Shown here: one piece after another, positions 1 to 12,700 of the stretch
How positions within the stretch are numbered: position 1 is the first letter of the stretch
Layout of the letters: the number at the start of each line of letters is the position of its first letter
NCBI GenBank assembly: GCA_945910005.1
Contig: OX246739.1
Location: 1,188,501-1,252,500, forward strand
Reading direction: 5' to 3'
Length of the DNA: 64,000 bases
From: Isoperla grammatica
Taxonomy: Eukaryota; Arthropoda; Insecta; Plecoptera; Perlodidae
Translations under genes and position numbers: made by a program
The notes under the pieces: generated by a model
What the model saw: only the letters and a program-made list of their open reading frames with translations
What the model was told of the DNA's origin: nothing
Databases searched by the model: none

Positions 1-1522
1 AAAAATAGATCCTTAGGCAGCTACTAGTGTTGAATGGGAGTCTAGAGAGCGTGCCTATGTGATGCCAGATTATGCCTCGTTTCCCTCTACGATGCACGGT
101 TTAGCTGTAAAATGCAATTAAAAATTGATCCCAAGGCAGCTACTAGTGTTGAATGGGAGTCTAGTGAGAGTGTCTGTGTGATGCCAGAATAAGCCCCGTT
201 TCACTCTACGATGCACGGTTTAGCTGTAAAAAGCAATTAAAAATGGATCCCAAGGCAGCCACTAGTGTTGTATGGGAGTCTAGTGAGGGTGCCTGTGTGA
301 TGCAAGAATAAACCCCGTTTCGCTTTACGATGCACGGTTTAGCTGTAAAATGCAATAAAAAATTCATCCCAAGGCAGCCACTTGTGTTGTATGGGAGTCT
401 AGTGAGGGTGCTCGTGTGATGCCAGAATAAGCCCCACTTCACTCTACGATGCACGGTTTAGCTGTAAAATGCATTTAAAAATAGATCCCAAGGCAGCTAC
501 TAGTGTTGTAAGGGAGTCTAGAGAGGGTGCCCGTGTGATGCCAGAATAAGCCCCATTTCACTCTACGATGCACGGTTTAGCTGTAAAATGCAATTAAAAA
601 TTGATCCCAAGGCAGCCACTAGTGTTGTATGGGAGTCTAGTGAGGGTGCCTGTGTGATGCCAGAATGAGCCCAGTTTCCCTCTACGATGCATGGTTTAGC
701 TGTTACATCCAATTGAAAATTGATCCCAGGCAGCTACTAGTGTTGTATGGGAGTCTTGTGAGGGTGCCTGTGTGATGCCAGAATAACCCCCGTTTCCCTC
801 TACGATGCACGGTTTAGCTATAAAATGCAATTAAAAATGATCCCAAGGCAGCCACTTGTGTTGTATGGGAGTCTAGTGAGGGTGCCCGTGTGATGCCAGA
901 ATAAGCCCCATTTCACTCTACGATGCACGGTTTAGCTGTAAAATGCATTTAAAAATAGATCCCAAGGCAGCCACTTGTGTTGTATGGGAGTCTAGTGAGG
1001 GTGCCCGTGTGATGCCAGAATAAGCCCCATTTCACTCTATGATGCACGGTTTAGCTGTAAAATGCAATTGAAAATTGATCCCAAGGCAGCCACTAGTTTT
1101 GGATGTGAGTCTAGTGAGGGGGTCTGTGTGATGCCAGAATAAGCCCCATTTCACTCTACTATGCACGGTTTAGCTGTAAAATGCAATGCTAAATTTATCC
1201 CAAGGTAGCCACTAGTGTTGTATGCGAGTCTAGTGAGGGTGTCTGTGTGATGCCAGAATAAGCCCCGTTACCTTCTACGATGCACGGTTTAGCTGTAAAA
1301 TGCAATGCTAAATTGATCCCAAGGCAGACAGTAGGCCTAGTGTTGTATGGAAGGCTAGTGAGGGTGCCTTTGTGATGCCAGAGTAAGCTGTTTCACTCTA
1401 CGATCCACGGTTTAGCTGTAAAATGCAATAAAAAATGGATTCCAAGACAGACAGTAGTGTTGTATGGGAGGCTAGTGAGGGTGCCTATGTGATGCCAGAA
1501 TAAGCCCCGTTTCTCTCTACGA
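1..1522. repeat. ~119 bp satellite array, about 13 copies
   Basis: Head-to-tail copies of a ~119 bp unit, each with a GATCCCAAGGCAGC-like block, a GGGAGTCTAGTGAGG block and a GATGCACGGTTTAGC block. Copies differ by point changes and small indels. The array is already running at base 1, so its left end lies outside the window. It stops inside a unit, just after CTCTACGA at 1515-1522, where a hAT-like terminus begins. Open frames on the minus strand here come from the repeat and are not genes. Confidence 0.95.
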
Positions 1523-1963
1523 CAGGGGCGGACTGGGATAAAAAAAGGCCCATGATGCTGGGTTTTGGGGGGGCCCGCACTAGGTGGCGTGGCGCAGCTG
1601 GGGTCTGGGGCAAAGCCCCAGCCGCCGGAGGCAAATACGCCGAGGCGCAAAAATTTGTTTGGGTTGCATTGAATTTTATGGCCTAAAATACGATTTAAGG
1701 GCGCGATTAACAGAGGCCACCCTACCAGTAGCAAAATAATTTCCATTATATTTAATTAATTTCATTGAATATTTACAATAAATATTAAAAAAATTCATTT
1801 ATAATTTCAAAATAATACCTATAGAGTGGGGTTAAGATTTTTTTAGCAATATACAGAGAAGTATTTACATCATAGGAACTTTCTGGTAGCAGCCCGGGGG
1901 CCCGGACTGCCAAAGGGCCCGGGATGCGATCGCATCTCGGCATCCCTAACCAGTCCGCGCCTG
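1523..1963. mobile_element. hAT-like non-autonomous DNA transposon
   Basis: The left end begins CAGGGGCGGACTGG and the right end is the inverted CCAGTCCGCGCCTG, giving 14 bp terminal inverted repeats with one mismatch. The CAGGGGCGGAC start is typical of hAT terminal repeats (family knowledge). The ~440 bp interior is GC-rich near both ends and has no transposase frame. The 8 bp target duplication expected for hAT is not seen: CTCTACGA on the left does not match AGCATGGT on the right, so one flank was probably rearranged. Confidence 0.6.
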
Positions 1964-3179
1964 AGCATGGTCTTATAAATAAACTCCATGGTATGAGTAT
2001 AATTGTTCCAAGGAGTGTGACGTGTATGCTTGTATGGTGTTGCCCCTTGCCTTGGGTAACCATAAACTATTCGAGACAAATCTTTTTAACACAATCATGC
2101 CTTTGGTCGTTTGTTTTTATTTTACTAAATGGATGAATAGAATAGAATAGAATAGAATATTTATTTGGGTTCAATTTTACATTTTGATGACAATAATTTG
2201 TGTATTGTATTACCCTTATTTGATGGTCTATCAATAACCGATAAATACATGTAAGGTGGACGGGAAGAACTTGTGGCTGTCTCTTTATTGCAGGTTAGTT
2301 CTTAAATTGAGATCGACCGTAGTTGAGTACAGAGAAATCTTCCAGCTAACTATTCTCCGCTAACGTGTTTTCTTGATGGCAACCTTGAATCAGATGCTTT
2401 GAAACAATCTAGTCAGCTGACACCCAACATATTTAGTTGGAACTCATAAGCCCGGGTATGAAAGACCCCGATTGTTAAATAGTAGTGGGGTTCGAAAAAA
2501 TATATATATATCACCATATTGTAAACAGTGATAGCAACGCTCTGGTGCTGACATTGTGAGATCATGCGACATCTGCCGGCATTACTCATAAATGCAAACG
2601 CGAGCTCGAGCATTGCAAACAAGAAGCCGATAGCAGAATCAGATAGTTTGATTTTAAGGACAATGGACTGGGTTTATTGTCAATCAACACTTTCAGAGAA
2701 GATAATGCGGCAGTGTTCCGAAGAACGCGAGACGTGTTGGACTCAACAATGCATGCTTTGTGTCTGCATAGTAATCTTTGTAGAGAGACAAGAAAAACAA
2801 TGCCAATTTTTCTTATAACATCTCTTTAATTGCAAAGGGACACCTTTTAAAGTTCCGTGTTGTTACTTGTTACAGGAGCGCCACTGAGTTTTGACATCAG
2901 CGTGTGGGGGGGGAGGGGGGGGGGGGACGACTAGTAACCTTCCAAGCAAGGAGTTTGCGGGGGTCGAGAGAGAGAGAGAGTTACTTACATTATACCTACT
3001 GATACGAATTAAAACGTCAAAGTTAACAGTAGCTGAAAATCAGTTGTCTAATCGTGTTGAAAATGAAAGCTACAGTGACTTTTCACAGGATAACTGTCCA
3101 GGGACAATCCATGCCTCTGTTATGAGACTAACTAAGCATTGTGGTATTTTGGAATAGCTGCAAGTAATGTCCGAGGACT
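1964..3179. other. Intergenic stretch without a recognised gene
   Basis: No supported gene. Contains an AATAG pentanucleotide run (2132-2160), a G-rich run (about 2905-2927) and a short GA run (about 2967-2980). Short open frames here have no recognisable domain. Confidence 0.6.
2132..2160. repeat. (AATAG)n microsatellite
   Basis: About five copies of the pentanucleotide AATAG followed by TATTTATTT. It could be the tail of a retroposon, but no body was recognised. Confidence 0.75.
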
Positions 3180-3234
3180 TTCAATCCCAGCGTTCGCCTA
3201 GACTAGAGACTGAGGAAAACATCGGAACAATTCT

Positions 3235-3325
3235 TCAGCCAGGATTGCCAGTAGCGGGTATCGACGTGGCAACTACCCGAACTGAAAGCCTCGTATGCTA
3301 GCACTGAGCCATCTCTAGCAGTTTT
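3235..3325 (-). mobile_element. tRNA-derived SINE-like sequence
   Basis: Read on the minus strand there is TGGCTCAGTG, a good RNA polymerase III A-box, and about 45 bases later GTCGATACCC, a degraded B-box. Spacing is tRNA-like but no cloverleaf closes, so this is a SINE remnant rather than a tRNA gene. Element ends were not defined. Confidence 0.45.
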
Positions 3326-3684
3326 AAAATTAATCTGCATTTTCAAATTTTAACTCATTTGTTTTTCCTAATTTTAATCACTACCTTCTTTGTCCCACTG
3401 CGAAATATGCATATAACATATTAATAATAATTTAAATATGGTAAAGAGTTTCCTTTCCTATCCCTCATTATCTTCCTCCTTATCTCCCTCATGATAGTTA
3501 GCCAATAGTGAGGGGGAGAGGGGGGGGGGAGGGGGGAAATACCACTCGGATACGCCACTGGCGGTGGATAATCGACTGAGATGTGGCTAGGCTGTTTCCC
3601 CCACCGGTTGCGGATATGACGACTGGCCAGAGATAAGCACGGATATACGATCTGACACTTCCTTCAAAGACGCTTCTTCCACTT

Positions 3685-3701
3685 AGTTTTCCTTGCAGAG
3701 C
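3685..3701 (+). promoter_or_regulatory. Possible 5' UTR splice acceptor
   Basis: A pyrimidine-rich stretch ending TTTTCCTTGCAG lies 25-40 bases upstream of the GILT start codon and resembles a 3' splice site. If real, the mRNA has an upstream untranslated exon and the promoter lies further 5'. No TATA box was identified with confidence. Confidence 0.35.
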
Positions 3702-3724
3702 CAGACGTCTATTTGATCAGTGGG

Positions 3725-3778
3725 ATGAATACCTTAGTGGTTCTTCTCGCACTTGCAGCGTCAGTCGCCAGTCAAGAG
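3725..3778 (+). CDS. GILT: GILT exon 1, signal peptide
   Basis: Encodes MNTLVVLLALAASVASQE, a typical signal peptide with a hydrophobic core and a likely cleavage site after VAS. The start at 3725 is chosen because it is the only ATG giving this peptide; the frame extends upstream only by a TTG. The exon ends at CAAGAG followed by the strong donor GTAAGT, phase 0, matching the phase of exon 2A. The 3' half of the exon together with its donor is the first unit of a nine-copy tandem array. Confidence 0.85.
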
Positions 3779-6700
3779 GTAAGTCATTCACATTCAAATA
3801 CTGATACACTCACACTTGCAGCGTCAGTCGCCAGTCAAGAGGTAAGTCATTCACATTCAAATACTGATACACTCACACTTGCAGCGTCAGTCACCAGTCA
3901 AGAGGTAAGTCATTCACATTCAAATACTGATACACTCACACTTGCAGCGTCAGTCACCAGTCAAGAGGTAAGTCATTCACATTCAAATACTGATACACTC
4001 ACACTTGCAGCGTCAGTCGCCAGTCAAGAGGTAAGTCATTCACATTCAAATACTGATACACTCACACTTGCAGCGTCAGTCACCAGTCAAGAGGTAAGTC
4101 ATTCACATTCAAATACTGATACACTCACACTTGCAGCGTCAGTTGCCAGTCAAGAGGTAAATCATTCACATTCAAATACTGATACACTCGCACTTGCAGC
4201 GTCAGTCACCAGTCAAGAGGTAAGTCATTCACATTCAAATACTGATACACTCACACTTGCAGCGTCAGTCGCCAGTCAAGAGGTAAATCATTCACATTCA
4301 AATACTGATGTAGTTACTCGAGCATAGCCCATGGTACAATAACATTCTTGTGTATTACTAGACCATGGGTATAGCCACCACTATGAACTATAACTTACTT
4401 ATCGGGGTTTAACGTCACATAACCCCCTTTAGACGCTCATGAATGGTTACGAAGCCAATACAATGTGATCACTTTACCCTTTACCGGCAACGCATGTAGT
4501 CTGCTCCTGTTGATATACACTGAGAGGACCACCAGGCAAGTGAGCAAGATATCTCAAAGCAACAGGGGTTTTCTGTCTTCTTGTGTGAGGGGTGGATTGG
4601 CATTCACATACATTGTCTATTTATTTTACAATTTTTGTGATTCATATTATAGGCTAACTGGTGATTTTTGTTGAGTTGATATGAATTATGATGCAAATCA
4701 TTGTTACTGGTGCATCGATGTTAATATGTCAGGGGTCAGAGGTAATTGTTTCATTGTTTCATGCTGTCATAGAGTTGGGAGCTTTAGTCTGTTTCCACAT
4801 CGCTCTTATATCAGTAGAAAGCTCCTTATATTACGTATATATTTTATTTGTATTATTAATATTAGTATTAATGCTCCCCTTGGAAATGCAGTTGAAGTTT
4901 ACCGAGAAGTAAGGGGAACAAGCTACCCTGAAGTGATTAGCAACTCACTTATGTGGGTCACACACATGTTGAAGGGGTAATTCCAGCCATTATCAGAGGG
5001 TATTGTTGTTACCGGATATTTAATTAGGAATAAGGGAGGGGGTTGGGTGTGGCCATGTTGTAACCAGGTCAAGGGGAAGATATGTCATCTGCGCTGATAA
5101 TGAGAGCCCCAGGGAAATAGAGAACACAGCCTGTTGTGTGGACGAGCGGAACCAACAATATGACGCGTGTTAAAGGCAGCACAACTGAACATACGTATCC
5201 TATTGTTCGGATGTGAGGGTTTATTAATGTAAGCTCCCACCTCGTCACTGTAGCACTATACATTATGCTACGGGTAAAGTTTTGAAGCTTGCTGAGTAAA
5301 TTCAATCAATATCAGTTTTACTAAGCTAGACTACAAATTATTGTAAATGCTAACTAGACAGTTCTGGCTCATTTGTATACTGAAAAATAGTAACCTTGAT
5401 TATGTTTGTAAAGTAAGTATAATGCTGATATCCTGGCAGATAGTTTAGTAGCTCACAATGGGAAGAACCAACAGTGTGAGTGCAAATTTTGGCAAAAACC
5501 AATGTTTCAATAATTTGTTTTCACATTTTTTAATGATAATAAATAAGAAGATTGGACATTTCACTGAGGCGTGTGTAAAATATCACTACTAAAAACGCTC
5601 ACGGTAAATAGTTAGTCACATTATACTCATAAAATTGTTTATTTCATCTATGGAAACATCAAACAACCACGCAAGGCGTGTGATGTGAATCTATATCGCA
5701 TGTTCAACCTTTTGTCCTTATTTATGCCGTCCGCAGTGGCTTGTACGGTTGGGGTGTAAGTCCTAAGCGTACGGCATGTAGGGTCCAGGGACGTAGGTTC
5801 GAATCCTGTGTACGACCCCTTCATCTATCACCCCTCATCGTCTCGAGTAGTATGATAGCAAGAACAGATATGTGAAGCAACAAGAAGTCAAGATCAGTAG
5901 GAAATGTGTCGCATGACTCAATCACATGCTTAACCACAAGAGCGACAAACTGCGACCGTATGTCCGGCTCATGTTGGTCGTGAGGTCGCTATGGTGATAA
6001 CTGATGACGCGATGCCACTTCCACTCGTACAAGGAAAGGGCGTAAGTGTGGTTTGACAACTGACAACAGACTCGTGTAGCATGTAAGCTTAGTGAACAGA
6101 CTCGTGTAGCATAAAAGCTTAGTGAACAGACTCGTGTAGCATGTAAGCTTAGTGAACAAACACCTTACAGCTAATTTCTATTCCTGAAGTCTGGAAATTC
6201 ACCCATGCTCCTCATGAAAAAAAATACCTTGCCGTATGTTCCGTATTTTGTTGTCGTCATAGATTATGTAACAGCATAATGATCAAGTGGCAAATACCAA
6301 CGTAGATCTAGTTTCATCCCATTCTCTGACTTCGGTATTGTAATGAATAACACTATCAGCGCGTTTGTTAGCAGGCGTTGTAAAGGCGCACTTCATGCAG
6401 TGAACAATAACAAGCAGGAAACGCGGCGGAGCATCCGTTGAAATAGCCCGTGAATCACTGTCTCCCCTGACAATTATACAGCTCACGTTGCTTGATAAGG
6501 AGGCGTGCCATTATAGATACCTATTTTGAAAACAATAACAAATAGGGCCCTCTTTTGGATATCAATTGATTTGAGTCCAAGTATGTTTCATTATAAGTTT
6601 GTAAAACATTTGGTTAATGTCTGAGAAATTAATTTCAACAGTTATGACAGGTATGTAGCCTACTTCTGTAAAAAACATGAATGTTCTATAAGAATATCTA

Positions 6701-9700
6701 CAACATTATTTCTGTTTCAGGCCACTGTGCAGCCGCCAAGGAAATTGGAAGTGGCTGTGTACTATGAAGCTCTTTGCCCCGACAGCCTCAAGTTCTTCAA
6801 CGAACAGTTGACTCCACATCTTGACATCATAGACAAATACGTTGAGCTCAAGCATGTACCATTCGGCCGAGCTACGGTACGGGACGTACACGCACACGCA
6901 CACGCACACGCACACGCACACGCACACGCACACGCACACGCATCTCTCAACTAATGTAGAGATGAGTTTTTAGAGATTTTTAATTGAAAATTAAATTCTA
7001 AAATAATAGAGAGTAAATGAGTTATTATTAATGCAATATTTAAGTATTTTTTATAGATCGGTAGGAAAGTCGATTATGTAAAATGTACACGATTCGATTA
7101 CATCTTTTGATACAAACGTCTTAATTTAACAAATGACATGAAAATGATTGTGAATGTTGAGCGGCCTGTTTGTCTGTTTGTCCCTCCATGCAGCACGAGA
7201 TGGTGAACGGGGCGTGGGTGTCCAAATGTTCCCACACACCCACAGAATGCGAGGGACACGCGGCCATGGCTTGCGGCATCCTTCACGCAGCGTCTGACAG
7301 TCTGCGCAACGCGTTCATCAGCTGCCTCATGAAGAGGGGAAAGAAAAACCAGACCTACCCGACACCAGAGGTCAGCGTTGTTAGGTTAGGGGCCACTAGG
7401 GTCAGTGCTGATGCGATATACTTTTGGTGGCGATCCTAGCGGTGAGGTTCTAATCTCAATCTGACCTCCTGTTGCCCTTTTGTGAAATCCCAGCCATGGA
7501 AAGCTTGGATGATGATTTAATCCATTATTAGAAGTTTTTTCCTCATTGTAAAGATAACTGTTCCGTTCGGTTCTGTTTTCAGTGCACCAACGAGGTCCTG
7601 GAGAAATCAAGCTTCGAGGCCGTGCAGGCTTTCAAAAGTTGCATCATCAATACGGAATTCGAAGATAAACTAGAAGAGTTCAAGCAAGAAACAAATTCAC
7701 TTCAGCCACCGTTATCGTTTGTGCCGACGATTATAGTCAATAGGGTGAGTTTAACAACAGTAAATAATGGCGACCACGCTGGTTGTTTTCTTCAACAATG
7801 GACGAATAAAATGGATGATGGAAAATAACAAAATATGCAGTGAACTCTTTGGCTTCCAATAAAATATTATTACAATCTTCAAATTACGTCGCTGAGGTGT
7901 GGATTGAGCAGAACCGCTATAAGAACAAAGGAGCTTGTGTTTTGTGCTTTTGTGTTCAGTAAACATGAAAGTTCCTCATAGAAGACCTTCCTCTTCTTCC
8001 TTTCATCCAGACTAGACCCATTTGTTATTCTTCCATAGAGAATGCCCATTCTACCTGTAAGTTCCTCCTTTTGCCAGACTAGACCAAGTATGTGTCCCCC
8101 TCGCAACTACAATACTAGGTCTATAAGTCCCATATCTCCCCTTCACTTCCCCTTCCATCCAGACTAGACCAAGCATATGTGTCCCCCTCGCAACTACAAT
8201 ATTAGGTCTATAGTCCCATATCTCCCCTTCACTTCCCCTTCCATCCAGACTAGACCAAGTATGTGTCCCCCTCGCAACTACAATATTAGGTCTATAAGTC
8301 CCATATCTCCCCTTCACTTCCCCTTCCATCCAGACTAGACCAAGCATATGTGTCCCCCTCGCAACTACAATATTAGGTCTATAGTCCCATATCTCCCCTT
8401 CCCATCCAGATTGGCCATATGTTGATGACCCGACCACCTCCGACTCTGCCCGAACCCGCTTTGTGTTATACATTCGATCAGACAAAATGTTGTAGTGTTT
8501 ACTTTTCGCTTTCCAAGACATTCCATCCAATCAAATTATTGTTGCAGGTTTACTCGAAGAAGAATCAAGATTTGGCTGTGAAAGACTTTAAGAAACTGTT
8601 GTGTGACTACCTAGAAGCCGACTCTACGAGCGTACCCGAGTGCGGTGGGAAGTCTACGCCTGCAGCTGCACCTGCGCCTGCACCTGCACCTGCACCTGCA
8701 CCTGCACCTGCGCCTGCACCTGCGCCTGGGCCTAACACTAACACACACTCCCACCATTCACAGCACATGGTAACACCCGCTTTAGTCATCGGGAGATGCT
8801 GTTTACATTTCATGGCTTCAGTTTTTATGATATATTGTATGTAAATAAGTAAATATCTGTTTTATCAGCGCCAGTGGCACTCGTTGAAACTAGCGATCTG
8901 TTGTGAAGGACACCGGAGAAATCATCATTGCCTGATAACTAAGTAATAACAGCTATTGATGAAATGTTTATAAAACCCATCGGAGTGGATTAAGAAGAAA
9001 CACGTATGTTGAATGACACATTGTCAGTGCCTGTTTTAAACGGCATATCTTGTAGTGTAGTTTATTTAGCTTGTGAAGTGGGCACATACTGGGTGAATAA
9101 CATGTAAAGTCATATTATTTGTGTTATAATGACGCAAGGTGCCAACAATCGCGGAAATGTTCATTATTACTTATACGACGTGAGTGATCAGCCGCGCACG
9201 TAAGCATGTACACATGAAGGAGATATATAGATACAACCACTGATTATGCAGCTTGTATTGTACTCAACCATCAAAACATATAAATAATAATCAATAATAT
9301 TACATGAAAAAATATATTTTTTTAAAAACAACGCTTATATTTAAATGCACTAAAAAGTAAAAAATAAATTTTCGCCCAACAAATTTTTGCCTCACTCGGA
9401 AAATAAAAGCGTCGGGTGCTTTCGGTAATGACATAGATTGCAGTATTCTGCTGTTTATGCAGGGAAAGCGCCCAACGCTTTTATTTTCCGAGTGAGGCAA
9501 AAATCTTTTGGTCGAAAATTTATTTTTTACTTTTTAGTGCATTTAAATATAGGCGTTGTTTTTAAAAAAATATATTTTTTCATGTAATATTATTTTATAC
9601 TTTTTAGTCTTAAAGAATCTTGCAATCGAATATATATCGAATATCGATTAATTAATTATGATGGTTTAATTGATTATTTAGTAAATATGACAATTGATTC

Positions 9701-12700
9701 ATGTATTGTCATTAAGAATACGTCTGTGTGCAAACTTTCAGCTCAATTCAACGTTCGAAAGTGAGTGTTTTATCGATCCCCATATAAAATATCAATTAAT
9801 TAATTATGATGAATTAATTGACAATTTAGTAAATATGACAGTTGGTCCATGTATTGTCATTAGGAATACGTCTGTGTAAACAATTTCAGCTTGATCGGAC
9901 ATCTAGAAGTAGGTGAAATATCGATTCAAAGGTTCCGTCCAGACAAACAAGGCAAGTTAATATAAGCGTTGTAATAAAAAACACTTGAAAATAAAACCAT
10001 TTTCACAGACCTCTACATATGACCGTGAAGAACCTTGAAACTAACGTCATAAGTTAGAATTGTCGGTAGCGGGAATTGAACCAACACCCTTTCAATCTCG
10101 AGCATCATGTGTTATAATCTAGCTGTCTCATTTCGTCACCAATATCCCAGATAATATGTTTTAAATACCACATCTTTGCTGACCAGTTGTTCTCCCCTCT
10201 AAATCATTCAATTGTGATCTACGTTATGTGTTCGTTAGAAGTGTGTTGACTTATCGTGCTGACGCTCTCGTCAACTAGGAACAATATCTAAATTAATGAT
10301 GAAGAGAAATATTCTGAAAGTAAAATGAATGCCTTATCTCCACATTTTGTTCTCATGTTTGATTAAACACCACAATTAATCTCAATCTGTAGGAGTCAGT
10401 TTACAATTGATTCAGAATCAATTAACGAAAGAATTATCAAAATATATCGTGTACAATATTCGGTTTATACATTCATTTCTCAAAATGTGTACTTAACTAC
10501 TTGTAGGTTATTTTGTATACTACTGTAGACTGTTCCAGCTACTTGCTTTTTAGTCTGATAAATATCCAGAAAAATATACCTGTAAAGAGTGAATCTGAAA
10601 AGGGGTCTTATAAAACGTTAACAAATATTACTTTTCGAATCTACGTTGAAAATAATTTGTTTCAGGTCCCTGTGGAGCCTCAACATAAGGTGAACGTGAC
10701 TGTGTACTATGAAGCTCTTTGCCCCCACAGTGTCAAGTTCTTCAACGAACAGCTGACTCCACATCTCGACATCGTAGACAAATACGTTGAGCTCAAGCAT
10801 GTACCATTCGGCAAAGCTACGGTACGTGACACACGAACCATGTGTCGTACAATAGGGAGGTCTAATCATGTTTCTTCAATCATTTAAATTTTTAAAATTT
10901 ACAACGGAAGAGACATAACTAAACTTTTAGCGTAACTTCCGAAAATGTATGTTTTTCAAAACAAATTTTAAAGATGTGTGACAAATTATATATAGCATGT
11001 TATTATTAATTAATTCCTAGTACATTGAAATTCATAGGTAGTTTTAGATTAAAGTAGGGTGAAAGACCCAAGCCAAACTTGGTGCGGCTAGACATGTTTC
11101 CGGGCTATACACATGTATCTGGTATATTACTAGATAAACACTAATATCTTTCTAGACATTCACATAAATACACAACAGAAACGAGATTTCCCTGTTCTTT
11201 ATCCCCTCAGCACGAGATGGTGGACGGAGTGTGGAAGTCCACTTGTCGCCACCCACCCGCAGAATGCGAGTTCCAAGCGATTCAGACTTGTGTCCTGATT
11301 CACACAGGGTCTGAGAAACTTCGCAACGCGTTTATAAGCTGCCTCATGAAGAGGGGAAAACAGCACAGGCCCTACCCCACGCTAGAGGTCAGTATAACCC
11401 TTACACAGCAACCTTTATAAGCTGCCTCATGAAGAGGGGAGACAGGCACAAGCCCTACCCCACGCTAGAGGTCAGTATAACCCTTACACAGCAACCTTTA
11501 TAAGCTGCCTCATGAAGAGGGGAGACAGGAACAAGCCCTACCCCACGCTAGAGGTCAGTATAACCCTTACACAGCAACCTTTATAAGCTGCCTCATGAAG
11601 AGGGGAGACAGGCACAAGCCCTACCCCACGCTAGAGGTCAGTATAACCCTTACACAGCAACCTTTATAAGCTGCCTCATGAAGAGGGGAGACAGGAACAA
11701 GCCCTACCCCACGCTAGAGGTCAGTATAACCCTTACACAGCAACCTTTATAAGCTGCCTCATGAAGAGGGGAGACAGGCACAAGCCCTACCCCACGCTAG
11801 AGGTCAGTATAACCCTTACACAGCAACCTTTATAAGCTGCCTCATGAAGAGGGGAGACAGGCACAAGCCCTACCCCACGCTAGAGGTCAGTATAACCCTT
11901 ACACAGCAACCTTTATAAGCTGCCTCATGAAGAGGGGAGACAAGCACAGGCCCTACCCCACGCTAGAGGTCAGTATAACCCTTACACAGCAACCTTTATA
12001 AGCTGCCTCATGAAGAGGGGAGACAGGCACAAGCCCTACCCCACGCTAGAGGTCAGTATAACCCTTACACAGCAACCTTTATAAGCTGCCTCATGAAGAG
12101 GGGAGACAGGAACAAGCCCTACCCCACGCTAGAGGTCAGTATAACCCTTACACAGCAACCTTTATAAGCTGCCTCATGAAGAGGGGAGACAGGCACAAGC
12201 CCTACCCCACGCTAGAGGTCAGTATAACCCTTACACAGCAACCTTTATAAGCTGCCTCATGAAGAGGGGAGACAGGCACAGGCCCTACCCCACGCTAGAG
12301 GTCAGTATAACCCTTCCCTTACACAGCAACCTTTATAAGCTGCCTCATGAAGAGGGGAGACCGGCACAAGCCCTACCCCACGCTAGAGGTCAGTATAACC
12401 CTTCCCTTACACAGCAACCTTTATAAGCTGCCTCATGAAGAGGGGAGACAGGCACAAGCCCTACCCCACGCTAGAGGTCAGTATAACCCTTACACAGCAA
12501 CCTTTATAAGCTGCCTCATGAAGAGGGGAGACAGGCACAAGCCCTACCCCACGCTAGAGGTCAGTATAACCCTTCCCTTACACAGCAACCTTTATAAGCT
12601 GCCTCATGAAGAGGGGAGACAGGCACAAGCCCTACCCCACGCTAGAGGTCAGTATAACCCTTACACAGCAACCTTTATAAGCTGCCTCATGAAGAGGGGA

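Larger units (their letters stand above)
3779..6720 (+). other. GILT intron 1
   Basis: 2.9 kb intron between GTAAGT at 3779 and TTTCTGTTTCAG at 6720. Apart from the 63 bp array, a SINE near 5800 and a 3 x 30 bp repeat near 6100, it is unremarkable AT-rich sequence. Small open frames at 4465-4980, 5069-5305 and 6283-6486 lack coding signature. Confidence 0.7.
8770..10665 (+). other. Interdomain intron, or intergenic gap if two GILT genes
   Basis: About 1.9 kb between the two GILT domain blocks. I searched it for a signal-peptide exon with a phase-0 donor and saw none. It contains a ~300 bp palindrome (9293-9594), an AT-rich imperfect direct repeat of roughly 130 bp (about 9640-9740 versus 9780-9880, sharing AATTAATTATGATG and TGTATTGTCATTA) and a SINE near 10100. 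Confidence 0.6.

Noticed and set aside
206..1746. Minus-strand frames in the satellite
   Set aside because: Repetitive by-products with no domain and no splice context.
5728..5835. Genuine tRNA gene
   Set aside because: The B-box is perfect but the acceptor and anticodon stems do not pair and the A-to-B distance is too long; called SINE instead. The same reasoning applies to the other tRNA-like hits.
8607..8813. Minus-strand Gly-Ala-rich frame
   Set aside because: Shadow of the Ala-Pro coding repeat of GILT exon 5A.
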